Shown: one piece after another, positions 11,229 through 23,027 of the stretch | How positions within the stretch are numbered: position 1 is the first letter of the stretch | Layout of the letters: the number at the start of each line of letters is the position of its first letter | Origin: Nematostella vectensis | Taxonomy: Eukaryota > Cnidaria > Anthozoa > Actiniaria > Edwardsiidae | DNA: 64,000 nt | Assembly (NCBI RefSeq): GCF_932526225.1 | Contig: NC_064040.1 | Span: 2,827,894-2,891,893, forward strand | Reading direction: 5' to 3' | Notes under the pieces: model-generated | The model's input: only the letters and a program-made list of their open reading frames with translations | Databases searched by the model: none | Told to the model about the DNA's origin: nothing | Made by a program: the position numbers and the translations under genes

Positions 11229-14200
11229 TAGTTACGCCGCAAAATTTGATAACTAACGCAAAATGTAATAACTTTTCAACGAAAAATGTTATGAATGTTA
11301 AACGCAAAAAGTAATTAATCTTCAACGCAAAATGCGCGCATGCCCAGTATTCGAAATTCTTGTCTCGTTTGGGAATTGTGCCTCGTCCATCTAGTAAATT
11401 CTTGTCCTCTTGTAACGATAATGTTACGCGATAGTGATCACTTGTTTGCCAGGTTCTTGCCAGCTCTGGGTCTGAAACGAGGTATTTTCTAATAATTGAT
11501 CTGATAAGTCTGTCTTATGAATTAGCGTTGCTTTCACAAACTAATTCTAAAAGAGAAAAAGGTTGATACTCGTAGCAAATATGAGATAGCGAGTTCTAAA
11601 AATAAAACATTAGGTCTTGATGTGAGTCAAATATAGACAACTCCGCCCATTTGCGTTTATCCATTTGGACTACTTCTAAATATAGACGGATTTTTATTTT
11701 GCTGGCAATTTCAAAAGATAATTTTGTCACGAAAATGTAGAGATGTAAAGATTGAGATCAAACAGTCAACAAGCTTAAAGAGGGCAAAAATGTGCATTTT
11801 AGCGCAGATAGTGTAGATGAAACTTGGTTAAGAAAATTAGTTAATAAATGCATTTGGAAATTTGAAATTAATCATAAAAGCTATGGCTATGTTATGTAGG
11901 GAGGAGAAACATGAGAGCCTGGGGCGGAAGTGGGCCCCAAGTAAAATAGAGACACAGCAACTACAGAGCGACACCCTGCCAACTGCGCCACCCAAAAACA
12001 CAGCCATGGCAAGCCTTTAAAACACAGTCTTTGAAAAACAGCCAAATCTCAACGTCAAGTATTTAGTATGGTGTCCTGACTACGACCCTATTCGACCCCC
12101 CTTCCCCCACACCCACACCCACACCCACTCACACTCATCCCTCCCTTCACAAATCCTGGCCACACGCCATTGCTCCGTGTGCGGCCTAGCCATGGCTTGC
12201 ATACAATGAAGTATTTGTCTGCAAGAAAAAAATACCACCGTGTTTATTGGTCACCCACTTATGCGCGAAACTTTGAGTGCTTTTTGTCTCGTCTTAAATA
12301 AGCGCGAAAATCACTTTTTACTATTAATTAAAGGTCACCGACTTACAGCGCCATAACCATTTGGGATCTGTTAATTATCTTCCGTAAGATATTTCTTGTG
12401 GTCAGTCTGCGAGACCAAAGCATTATCCTGCACTCTATGATTTACACCAAATTACCTCATGTGCTCTTGTGTGTTGAAAGTTTCTTCTAAGAGCTGATGT
12501 GTTACGCCCTGGTCACACTACCTAGAGCAGCAGACATCGCGTCAATTTCAGCAGACTTGACAGCAATTTGATTGGCTGCCATTCCTGTCAACGAGGGCAC
12601 CATGCTAGCCTGCTAGCAAAAAGCACACGAGAACGCCATTCTTGTCCCATATCATTTATTTCGTACTGAGTGGTATATAGTTTTTTTTGGTATATAGTAT
12701 TTAGTTTTTTTTGCACTTGGAATTTTTTTTTTCAACAACGAGGCCTCGTCCTTGCATTGCATCAAAAGCGAGGTGTGATTTACAGGGAGAAAAACTTTGG
12801 CGGATTTTCTCGAATTTATTTGTTCTTTAACTCGGTTATTAAAGTACACAGGGCTGACATGGTCGTACGTTAGAATAGGCGCAAAACCAAAGATCTTTGT
12901 AATACACACTTTTTTACATTTTACAAGCTGATAATACACAATAAACTTCTTGACGCACGACGACTCTTATGATCTCCACGCCTTCCAAGATTGGTCGCTT
13001 GTTTGAAATAACCTCTTTTCGCAAAGGATGCTATCCGGATTTCCTGATGTGAAGAATTTCCAAACCACCCCCTTGCCTTTAGATCCCAAGGTCATGAGGC
13101 ACCACGGAATGCGAGGAAATACCAGCTGAGGGCGTTGGCATTTTGTAGCTGTGACTTACGGCATACGATACCATATGAAAGCGAACGCATCGAACGAGGG
13201 CTGTGTCAAGTTACTAAGTATGAAAAGCGGGAACTGGGATTTGCGCCATTTTAGACCGGAAAACGGGATCATGGTTACAGGGGAACGGCGGATTTTAGCT
13301 ACCAGAAACAACCAGGAACGGGATTTGGAGTTAATTAACAGAGAGTGGGACGGCGTGATTTATGATTCGGCCTACGGATAAATCACGTGACTGCTGCTAT
13401 CACATCGGTCACGTATTTTTGACTGATAGATGATCACGTGGCTTTGATTGTAAGGGACAACCGTTTTATGCGTGACAATGCGTGACAATCGGTTTTTTGA
13501 TTGGTCTGGCTTCACGTGAAGAAGTATATTTTTATAAAATAGAAAATAAAAAACGCGGTACGCGGTTATTAAAAAAAAAAATAAAGCAAATAATACATTG
13601 CCGATCTGGATGCTATAATGGCAGTTCCTAAGCTAAATCCGGTATTAGAATTACGAACACCCGAGTTAAAAGGCTAAACTACCGTCTTCTAATCACTGAC
13701 AACATTTTCAATCACTTGTCCAAGTCCTGTTGTATATAGCTAGCGGAAGATCAGATGTCCTTGTAAAACTTTCTCGAGAATTCTCCTGAAACGACGTTGA
13801 TAGCTTCTGGTTTAATCAACTCAACAAGGTCAGAAGAACTCGGGGCAAATAGACAGCGATGCATAGGCAGGTATTCCACGCATGCAGACTGCATTCATTC
13901 GCGGCGGACATGAGAACTAAGTGCAGTGAAAAAGAGGGCATTGCCCTGGGATTCGCGTGTGGCTCATGAGGGCGCACCGGGAACACTCGGCGCTTTTGAA
14001 AGACAATTAATAATGTTTTCATTAAGGATAAGTATTATCACTTCCTTTTATATTAAATTAAAGTTTCATTACCTCATAACCTCACTCTATGGAATTATTC
14101 TATGGATAGGTAATTATGAGATTTTTTCATAGGTAACCCCCTGTCTCCCCTCCCATTGGATTGTTTCAATTGAAGACAGACATCGCTTGGCACTATTGCT

Positions 14201-14353
14201 ATGGCGCATTTTGTGGCTTAGTGGTTTTAAGTTGCTATTACCCGCAGAAGCCACTATTAGGGTCAGGGAGCTACGCGCGAGACAGAACTCATAGCGACTC
14301 AATCTGGTGATACATTAGAACGAAAAAAAGTACAAGAGATTTCACGCTGAAAA

Positions 14354-17300
14354 ATGGGGACGAAACAAGCAAGGTGTATCTTTATATTCGGTGCTATTTT
14401 GTTGCACATGTTGGACTTCCCTAGGAGGACATTTCAAGATCTCGCCCCGCCGGGATTTGGTGAGTAAATCGGTGTTTTCTTTGCGGTGTACAAGGGTGTA
14501 CAACAATGAATGAAGCGTCGAAAGCAGAATGAGCTCTTAGAACAACAGCCGAGGGGTCGCTCAAAAATCAACAACACCCTGCTTTAAATTTTTGTGAGAG
14601 GCAAAAATGATTTAATAACCTTACAAAATATTGATAAACGTTCTTACAGATTCTTATTTTTGTGATTTTCGTCATTGTTTCTATGCATCTTCATTCTTGA
14701 GTTGAGTATTTTAACTAAGGTTCAAGTATAATTCACCGTCTAGAGGTTCAGAGATGCTCGGCATACCAGTACTGACTACGCCAGTGCCAATACGAGTCGA
14801 TCAACTTTTGTCTACTTTTCTTGTTCTAAATGCCTAGAAATATTATCTTTTCACTATTATACACTAAAAAAGGGAGGTAATTCGATCCTAGTTTATAGGA
14901 TGGTACAAATTATGTTATTTTTAGCCAAACAATCGATAAGTGTTCAAGTGCGCTAGATCGCTATCGGTTTTTTCACGCGAAATCACTTCGATGGACTCTA
15001 TTTTTTATCCTTTCGCTTAAATAATGTGTTCACTGAAAGTATCATTTATTGCTTATTTTTAACTATCTTACTGATCAGAATCAAAAGGCATGGTGTACTT
15101 TTAGAGATGCCTTTCTTAATCGCAATTAAAATTTCTTAATGTTTAATGGTGGAGTCGGAATCCACTAATTTCTTTTGAACGGGAAGCGATTAATTGAAGA
15201 CATCTAGGAGAATGTCTGACTCTTTGACACTGGCTGAAAAGAGCGCTTTTATCCGCACGTCCGGTTAACTGCATAAAAATTCTTTTTTTCCATTATGTAT
15301 AACATCCTTTATCCAAAACTGTCGTGGTTTGTTCGTGTACGGACGAAGAAGCGATATTTAATATGCAAACCCTTTGTAACGCCTTCGTGTGTTTAAAGAA
15401 GGATTCTCTATTCTATTTTCTGTAAAAAAAAAAAAAATAGCTGCGGGCAAGGGTATGTGGTTTTGCCTGTTTTGAAAAGCTGCCAAATTATCAGGACCAC
15501 AACGGCCTCTTGTCTATGAAAGTCGCGCACTGTTCTCGAGTCCTGCGCAATATATTATTATGTCAGTTATCACTGGCGTATATTTAGTTTATTCCTTTGT
15601 GTGGTCTTCATGCTGTAATCAGGGAAATTAAGACAGATATATTGAAGTGTGTTTAGACGAATAATCGCGATTAGCCCGCAATGCTTATCGTAAGTTGTCC
15701 GTGCGAAAGGCTGCATTGTCCTCCCATCTTGGTGAAATTAGCGCAAATCTTTCAGCTTTAGAACGCTGGCCTGTCTGGTAACTAAGCACGACATGACAGA
15801 CAAACGTGTTGCTAAGGGAGTTTGCTATTGCTAGGGATATTTGCAACAGATTGAGCAACAACAATGCAATGATCAGGCGCTCATAACAATCGTCACTCTT
15901 TTAGGCAAATCATTATCGTATGTTTTACCGCTAATGTGTGAGCAAACATAACCATAATAGGTCAACTTTTTGATAAAGGTCCTTTTTTCGATCCCTATAT
16001 AGTATATACCGATTCAATCGTTTTATATCATTTGGTCTTTAGGACGTGGTATTTTAGATGTTAATTGTTTTTGCGAGGGAAAACACGACGGTGTTGAACG
16101 CAACAGAAACAAAACCAGTATTTGCATCGGAGAGTGAATATTAAATATATAAATTTCGGTAACCGTTTTCTCGATAAATATGCAAAGTTTTAAAAAGGAA
16201 TAGTGTTGGATCGATATGAAGTAATCGGCTAAGGTCCGAAAAAACGGCATTGTTATATCTAGAAAAAAGTCATTTAGATATTTTTTTTTTTGTTTTACAG
16301 AGATCAAATCATATCGAGGTTTCATTGTAATAAAAAAAATATCAGTGAGTGGCACCCGCTACTCAATGTTAAATTTTTGAGGCGTATATATGAAAAAAAA
16401 AAAAAAAAAAACTAGCGCTTTCCTTGATTGGATGCCGCTGAACCACGCAGCAGCAAAATAATTAACCGTATATGTTAACCTCGAAGTTATTGATGGGCTC
16501 GTGCAGAGAGTGGGCCGCAGGACATGAACTTACCCGTACCGTAATCAAAACACCACGAGACGACGGTGGCGACGTAAGCGATGCCTGCGATGATGCGCGC
16601 GTTGGCTTTTTTCCTACACAACCACGAAAAATGATGGTATAGAAATAGCAAAAAACAAGAGATTTTTAGCCAGATGCTGAAAACGCCAGAAGTACGTTAT
16701 TTGGTAGCTAATACCTACAGTGATGAAACTGAAGGAGTGTCAACCATGCAAAGTAACTGGAACTTCAAGTTTCTTCCTTTTACTCACCGAACCGCAGAAA
16801 AATAATTAGTGGAATAAATAAATATTACATTACCAGAATTCTAATGAAAGCAGAACCGCAGGGTGAAGGACTCGTTTTTTTAACAAGTTGGACAGTTCCA
16901 ATGACTAGCATTAGCAAATCTAATGAAGAATCCTGTGATACCCACAAACCATAGAGATACGCGTTGTAAGGTTGGATTATGTGCTCATCGCAAGACTTCT
17001 ATTTTATTCCCCCATGTTTAGCCCCACTTTATTGATAGGACTAGCAATTTATTCATCCCATAATCCACTGGGCGCGACACACATTAAAGGATTCTAAGCA
17101 ACTTAGTGGTAACCAAAATATTATGTGTTCTTTTATTATAGGACACGTTATCTTCGGGTTCCATAAAGTGCTATGCTGCTCTTGTAGCATTCAAGCGATT
17201 GCGCACTTGCGCACCTGCTTATCCCACAATGCACCTCATATTTCGTCGCTGACATTTTTTTCTTTCCTTCTTTTTTTTGCAAAATAGAGTTGTTCTCTGT

Positions 17301-20300
17301 TTTGCAATGCTATTCGGAGTCGCTCTAGCCCCTATTCAATTTGACTACTCATATAGCTCACATTATCGTCTTTCCTCAGTCTTCGAAAGCGACGAATACT
17401 TTTACAAGATTGTGTTTGAGAGGGATGACAGAAGGACTTTTTACGAAGCGGAGGAGATCTGTAACTTGTTTGAGAATGGTCACCTCGCGAGTATAACGAG
17501 TCAAGCTGAGAACGAGTGGATACATCAGAAGATACAGTCAGTCAGCCAAAGCTACGAGCCCAGGAGATTCTGGGTGGGCGCGTCTGATAGGTATAATGCA
17601 TCTGACTCCATTACTTGAATTTTTTTACTTAGAAGGGATAATAAATAGAAAAATAATTTTTTTAAATCCCTTTTTTGCGTTCCCACCCGTTCATCCGTCG
17701 GAATTCATTGCAACGACAACGACAACGACCACGGCCACTAAGAGGAAAAATCAAAGAGCCAGACGTAAAATGCACTCTGTCTGATAAGTTTTCGCTATTT
17801 TCTTCCAAATTACAACCCAGAAATACCAAGTTTCATGGTCTAGCGAAGACGGGGGTTATGTATACTATGTACTGTTATCGTTGTGTTACCGTGTATGTAC
17901 CGTCGATGTGTTACGTTCTCCTTGCCGTCGCTGCCGTTGTTACAAAGGTCCCTTATTGCCATGGAGCTATTGCTGGTCAAAACAGTGATGGTGCTGATTG
18001 CACACCTTGTTTCGTAATGCTTTGCTAGTTTGTCTGCAATATTTTCGTGACTTTATGGTAACTAACGCAATGCTTGGCCAGTGTTAAATAGTTTGTCTGC
18101 AATATTTTAGTGACTTTATGGTAACTAACGCAATGCTTGGCCAGTGTTAAATAGTTTGTCTGCAATATTTTCGTGACTTTATGGTAACTAACGCAATGCT
18201 TGGCCAGTGTTAAATAGTTTGTCTGCAATATTTTCGTGTCTTTATGGTCGATTAAGCAAGGCTTGGCCAGTGTTAAATAGTATAACTGCAATTTTCTTGT
18301 TTTTATGGCCGACAAAGCAAGGCTTGGTCAGCCTTGCTAGGCGATGCACTGTCTGCCCGAGACTCAATGTCTTTTTGTCTGTTCCAGGCGTCAATACGGC
18401 TCGTTCGAGTGGATCGATGGTAAACCGTTTATCTTTTACGCGGCGCATTATCTTGGCGCTCGAAGGAAGAAACAAGATTACGAAATGTGTCTCTCGTTAC
18501 GATCATCGCGTAAGGACGTGCAATGGACCGATGAAGACTGTTACGATGCGAGGGGCTACATATGCAAGACGGAAGGTATGGATTGATAGATGACACGGAT
18601 TGATGGAATGAACGGAATATAGAAGGTACGGATTGATGGAAGGTACTGGTTGATGGAAGGTACAGATTGTTGGAAGGTACGGATTAATGGAAGGTACGGA
18701 TTGATGGAAGATACCAGTCCCGTACCCGGGAGGGGGGGGGGGGGCAAGGGGGTGCGAACGTACCCCCCCCCCCCCCCCCCCCCCCCCCCAACAACGGCCG
18801 AAGGTCCACTTTTGGATCCCAATGGACGTGCTTTTTGTAGATAAAACTATAAAGCATAATCTAGATCACTCTTGTATGTAGCCAAATCCGACAATAAACC
18901 TCCCGTGAAGATACTGCAACGCATAAAAAAATCCCTTTTTGTTCTTTCGGGGATGGTCAGATTTTTACGTCAGATTAATACGCGCGAGGGGCTGGATATG
19001 CAAGACGGAAGTTGAGGATTGGTGGAAGGTACGAATTGGAAGGTACATATTGATGCAAGATACAAATTGATGGAAGGTACGGACTGACGGAAGGTACGGA
19101 TTGAGGAAAGATACAGATTGGTTAAAACTAACGCGCGAGGGGCTGGATATGCAAGACCGGAGTTGAGACTGATTGATCAATAGTACGGATTGATGAAGGT
19201 ACGAAATGATCAGTACTAACGCGCGAGGGGCTAGATATGCAAGACGGAATGAATGGATGATGGAAGGCACGGATTGACGGATGTTACGAATAAATTAATA
19301 TTAACGTGAGCTGCTCTGCTACATGTTGTACCGATATCGTGTGTATCTATGGATGTGTGTATCTATGGATGTGTGTATCTATGGATGTGTGTATCTATGG
19401 ATGTGTGTATCTATGGATGTGTGTATCTATGGATGTGTGTATCTATGGATGTGTGTATCTATGGATGTGTGTATCTATGGATGTGTGTATCTATGGATGT
19501 GTGTATCTATGGATGTGTGTATCTATGGATGTGTGTATCTATGGATGTGTGTATCTATGGATGTGTGTATCTATGGATGTGTGTATCTATGGATGTGTGT
19601 ATCTATGGATGTGTGTATCTATGGATGTGTGTATCTATGGATGTGTGTATCTATGGATGTGTGTATCTATGGATGTGTGTATCAAAGAGAATGAAGATGC
19701 TGTTATAGACTAAAAATGTCGTGAATTTCACAGGTGCCCCTAAAAGGATCGTCGCAAGGAGACGCTTCGGATATGGTGAGAAGCCAAGCGGCATTGCTGT
19801 CTATTAAACATCTTAAAGCGTATTACAGAAATAACCTTTTAGGAGAAGTATATTCTTGCTTATAGTCACACGTTTTAGAATAATTCACCCTCATTGTTCT
19901 GAAGGGTGATTTCAGCCCCTCCCCTCCTGAGTACTTATTATATAGCTTGACCTTTTCCCTACCCCCCAGAGTTCGACGAAAACATCTGGACTTACAAGTT
20001 CGTACTGCTGCAAGATGACATGTTGACGTGGCCGGAAGCGGAAGTGTACTGCCGGAAGACGGAGTGGGGCCACCTGCTTAGCATAACCTCGGCGAAAGAA
20101 CAAGAGAAAGTAAAGCAATGGCTGCGCATGCTCAGATTCATCTTCGGATTCCACAGGCTGTGGATTGGCGCGTCTGACCTCGTTCGTGAAAGCAAATTTG
20201 TATGGACAGGTAAGATGATTAATGATGATACGGTGATGATGATGATGATGCTGCTGCTGATGATGATGGTGATGATGGTGATGATGGTGATGATGATGAT

Positions 20301-20429
20301 GATGATTATGACAGTGATGATGATAAGCTGATGATGGTTATGGTGATGATGATAAGCTGATGATGGTTATGGTGATAATGATAAAGATGACGTTGATGAT
20401 GATGATGGTGTTGGTGATGGTAATAATGA

Positions 20430-20460
<31 letters not shown>

Positions 20461-20543
20461 TGTGGTGGTGGTGGTGGTTGTGGTGGTGGTGGTTGTGGTG
20501 GTGGTGGTGGTGGTGGTGGTGGTGGTGGTGGTGGTGGTGGTGG

Positions 20544-20575
<32 letters not shown>

Positions 20576-23027
20576 CTGATGATGGTGATAATGATAATGG
20601 TGATGGTGATGATGGTGGTGGTGGTGGTGGTGGTGGTAGTGATGATGATGACCGGTTTTTTCTCACCAGATGGTCGCCGGTTTAACTACACCAACTGGCA
20701 GGAGGGTGAGCCGTCGGGCATGAGGCGGGGCCAGGAGCAGGATTGTGCCGCCATCGCGATGTACCCAGAGCTCGGAAAGTGGGAGGACCACTACTGCCTT
20801 CAGAACATGCCTTTTATCTGCAAGATCAAAAGTACGTTTTGCGATATTATCTTCTACAGGGGTGGATCCAGGGGGGTGGATAAAAGGGTGATTTGCCAAC
20901 CCCCTACATTCATGGGCAGGTTTCTGATACCCCTTTCGATTCTCGACCCCGTAAATCTTTATTTTTATTTGCTTTTATAATATAGTTTTAATGACGCCAC
21001 CTTGTCAAACATCTGACACTCTGGTGGTGGTTACGTCACGGGTTTTCCGTGGGTCACGCTGTATTGTTAGACACAAGAAGGCAAATGACCTTAACAATGG
21101 TTATCTTAGTTATCCGCTTTATCTACTGAGTTATGGTTTCAACCCTTTGTGCCCAAGGGGAATGTAAAACTCTGTCGCAAAACACTCAAACAATGATCTA
21201 GTCCCAAAAGTCATAACAAAATAATCAGTGAATAGTGAGGCTCCTTACAATTTACACAAACAGTTCTTATGATAAAAATCTAAAACTGCACTTTTTGCCA
21301 TCGAGAAAGCGAAAAAATAATGTCTTGTAAATGACAATAAAAAATGGATAAAAGAAGGGTAAATGACGCTTGCAGTAAAAGATGGATATCCTGTTCTTTT
21401 AGTGTGTGGTGAGCGGACCGACCTCGCCTTCGCGATAGACGCATCAGGCAGTATGGGAGATCAAGGCTTTCTGAGAGCGAAGCGCTTCGTCAAGGCCCTC
21501 ATCGGTAGCTTCAAGGTCTCCCAGAAAGGCACCCATGTGGGAATTATCAGATTCTCGACACGAGCCAAGGTCATGTTCACATTTACCGAGCACTTTACAC
21601 ACGAGGACGTGAATTACGCCATTGATGACATCGAGTACACCGAGGGTGGAACGAAAACGGAGCTCGCTCTACGACTCGCTAGAACAGGTAGACTTGCTTG
21701 ACGTAAAAGAGATTACTCTTGTGTGTCACACTAACGTATTGTAAGTGGAATTAAGCTGAGATGGAGAAGGACAAAACCGTTCCGTTTTCCTTCTGCGCTT
21801 GCATCTCCCTCGAGATTATTTTCAAAAGCACGGTTATTGCCGTACGTCTGTTCTCCACTTTCTTCCCCGTCTCCTCCTGGAATTTTATTACACCTATTTC
21901 AAAAAGTGCACATCGAGAAACCATGTCTTAACCCGGTGCGACATGAGTATCGATGAATGAAAGAAGAATCTAAAGAGGCCAAGAGTCTGATCATTCCTAC
22001 TCGCGTTCTGCCCCATAACATAACGGTTGCTTTGGCGCCACCCTTTTATCACTTCTATCCACATTTCACTTCTTGTCACACTTCCTAGACCCATTTTCTA
22101 AGCATACCCGCACTTATATTTAAAATTATTTTTCGTCCCCAGAACTATTTTCTAAGCAAGGCGGGTCTCGCACCAGCCCGCTGATATTCAAGCTCTTCGT
22201 GCTGATGACTGACGGCCGCTCCGAGTATTTCCACGCGGTCGCGCGACAAGCCAAGATGCTCAAGCGGTCAGACGTCCACGTGATGGCTGTCGGTATCGGC
22301 AAATACACCAATCAGCGCGAGCTGGAGGTCATCGCGTCTAGCAAGAGTGACGTCATAGGAGTTGTGTCATTCAGGGATTTGATGATCAGGATGAACGAGA
22401 TCAAGGACAAGCTTTGTGAGAGTAAGTCACGTGATCAAAGAGTATTATTTAAAGCAAGTCACGTGATCAACAGTCACGCGATCATAGAATATAAGCTTTG
22501 TGAAAGTTAGTCACGTGATCAAAGAAGTAAAATTTAAGTTAAAGTAAGTCACGTGTCAAAAAATATACTCTTAGAAAATAATGCACTTGATCAAAGAATA
22601 TAAAGAAAGCCACGTGATCAACAGTCACGTGATCACAGAATATAAGCTTTCTGAAAGTTAGTCAATCACGTGACCAAAGAATGTAACCTTAGTCAGGACA
22701 AGTCACGTGTTTAAAGAATACAAGCTTTATGAGAGTCATTCAGGAGATCAAATAATATAAGATTTATGAAAGTGAGTCACGTAATTAATATTAAAAGCAG
22801 TCGATGAAAATCGAGTGAAGACATGCCTTGCTTGTCTATTGCTTATTCCCAAAAGGCATGTGACCAATTCTAGCTTCGCAGTAACCTTGCATCTCTCTCC
22901 TTACCCATTGTTTCCTTTTATATTTTTAGTTGCACTACTAAACGAGAAGAAAAATAAAGAAAAGGAACAGCAAAGCTTAAAGAAGCGGCTACATTTAGCA
23001 TTAGGGCGACACGGTGGATACAACTAA
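14354..23027 (+). CDS. Secreted tandem C-type lectin / vWA domain protein, copy B
   Basis: Nine exons: 14354-14459, 17380-17590, 18388-18575, 19734-19775, 19970-20209, 20670-20831, 21403-21687, 22143-22421 and 22930-23027, totalling 1611 nt (536 residues). Exon 1 has the same length (106 nt), exit phase and PGFG/ARGFG-like end as copy A and encodes a signal peptide. CTLD1 has FWVGASD and YICKTE, then a 42-nt linker exon. CTLD2 has WPEAEVYC, LWIGASD, EPSG, KWEDHYC and PFICKI. The vWA domain has MIDAS D329-x-S331-x-S333, EGGT and LMTDG. The last exon adds a Lys/Glu-rich tail ending HGGYN. The tail exon is the least certain part: it fits acceptor, phase 1 and stop, but has no counterpart in copy A. 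Intron positions differ from copy A within CTLD1, CTLD2 and vWA. Confidence 0.84.
18026..18340 (+). repeat. 63-bp tandem repeat, about five copies
   Basis: Units begin with TAGTTTGTCTGCAAT at 18026, 18089, 18152 and 18215, with a decayed fifth at 18278. They lie in the intron between CTLD1 exons of copy B. Confidence 0.9.
18597..18790 (+). repeat. 17-bp GGATTGATGGAAGGTAC repeats followed by G and C runs
   Basis: Repeats follow directly after the donor of the exon ending at 18575, whose first intron bases (GTATGGATTGAT) resemble the unit. G12-type and C-rich runs follow at 18731-18790. Similar GGAAGGTAC repeats return at 19020-19270. Confidence 0.8.
18981..19250 (+). repeat. Three intronic copies of a coding exon end
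   Basis: Segments at 18981-19010, 19131-19160 and 19221-19250 repeat GCGAGGGGCTnnATATGCAAGAC, the last coding bases of the exon ending at 18575. Donor GT is kept or nearly kept in the first two (GGAAGTTGAG, CGGAGTTGAG) and lost in the third. Confidence 0.88.
19341..19683 (+). repeat. 16-bp minisatellite, about 21 copies
   Basis: Near-perfect tandem GTGTATCTATGGATGT. Because 16 is not a multiple of three and the unit has no stop in any frame, all three forward frames stay open and read the same 16-residue cycle. It is intronic, 50 bp before the linker microexon of copy B. Confidence 0.95.
19734..19775 (+). other. 42-nt linker microexon of lectin/vWA copy B
   Basis: It is preceded by AATTTCACAG and followed by GTGAGA, entering and leaving in phase 1. 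It encodes GAPKRIVARRRFGY with the split codons, matching the copy A microexon in length, phase and pattern (G-P-RI-R-GY). Confidence 0.88.
20219..20652 (+). repeat. (GAT)n / (GGT)n microsatellite filling a CTLD2 intron
   Basis: Imperfect GATGAT and GGTGGT blocks make up nearly the whole 460-bp intron between 20209 and 20670. Long Met/Val or Pro/Ser reading frames across it are artefacts of the repeat. Confidence 0.95.
22411..22790 (+). repeat. Diverged repeat of exon end, donor and CACGTG
   Basis: The exon end and donor AAGCTTTGTGAGAGTAAGTC plus CACGTGATCA recur with changes near 22492, 22645 and 22723. About eight CACGTG or near-CACGTG sites occur within 300 bp, most as GTCACGTGATCA. Confidence 0.85.

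Larger units (their letters stand above)
10551..14353. other. Shared 5' intergenic region of the divergent lectin/vWA pair
   Basis: This 3.8 kb separates the two start codons. It holds a G17 run (11212-11228), two CACGTG sites near 13385-13440, and no exon that I can support. Any shared enhancer would be expected here, but none can be read directly. Confidence 0.6.

Noticed and set aside
13151-13381. 76-codon frame between the lectin genes
   Set aside because: Low-complexity GGGA/ACGGGAT words, no domain, no splice partner.
17277-17379. Alternative start of lectin gene copy B with a hydrophobic leader next to its CTLD1 exon
   Set aside because: An acceptor lies at 17379 and a 106-nt signal exon at 14354-14459 matches copy A in length and phase. 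The frame upstream of 17380 is more likely intron, although an alternative promoter cannot be excluded.
19306-19713. Three overlapping frames rich in Cys, Tyr, Trp and Met
   Set aside because: The 16-bp repeat is open in all phases; no splice or domain support.
20360-20660. Poly-Val/Met and antisense poly-Pro/Ser frames
   Set aside because: Direct translation of a (GAT)n/(GGT)n tract. Only the CTLD2 exon from 20670 on is real.
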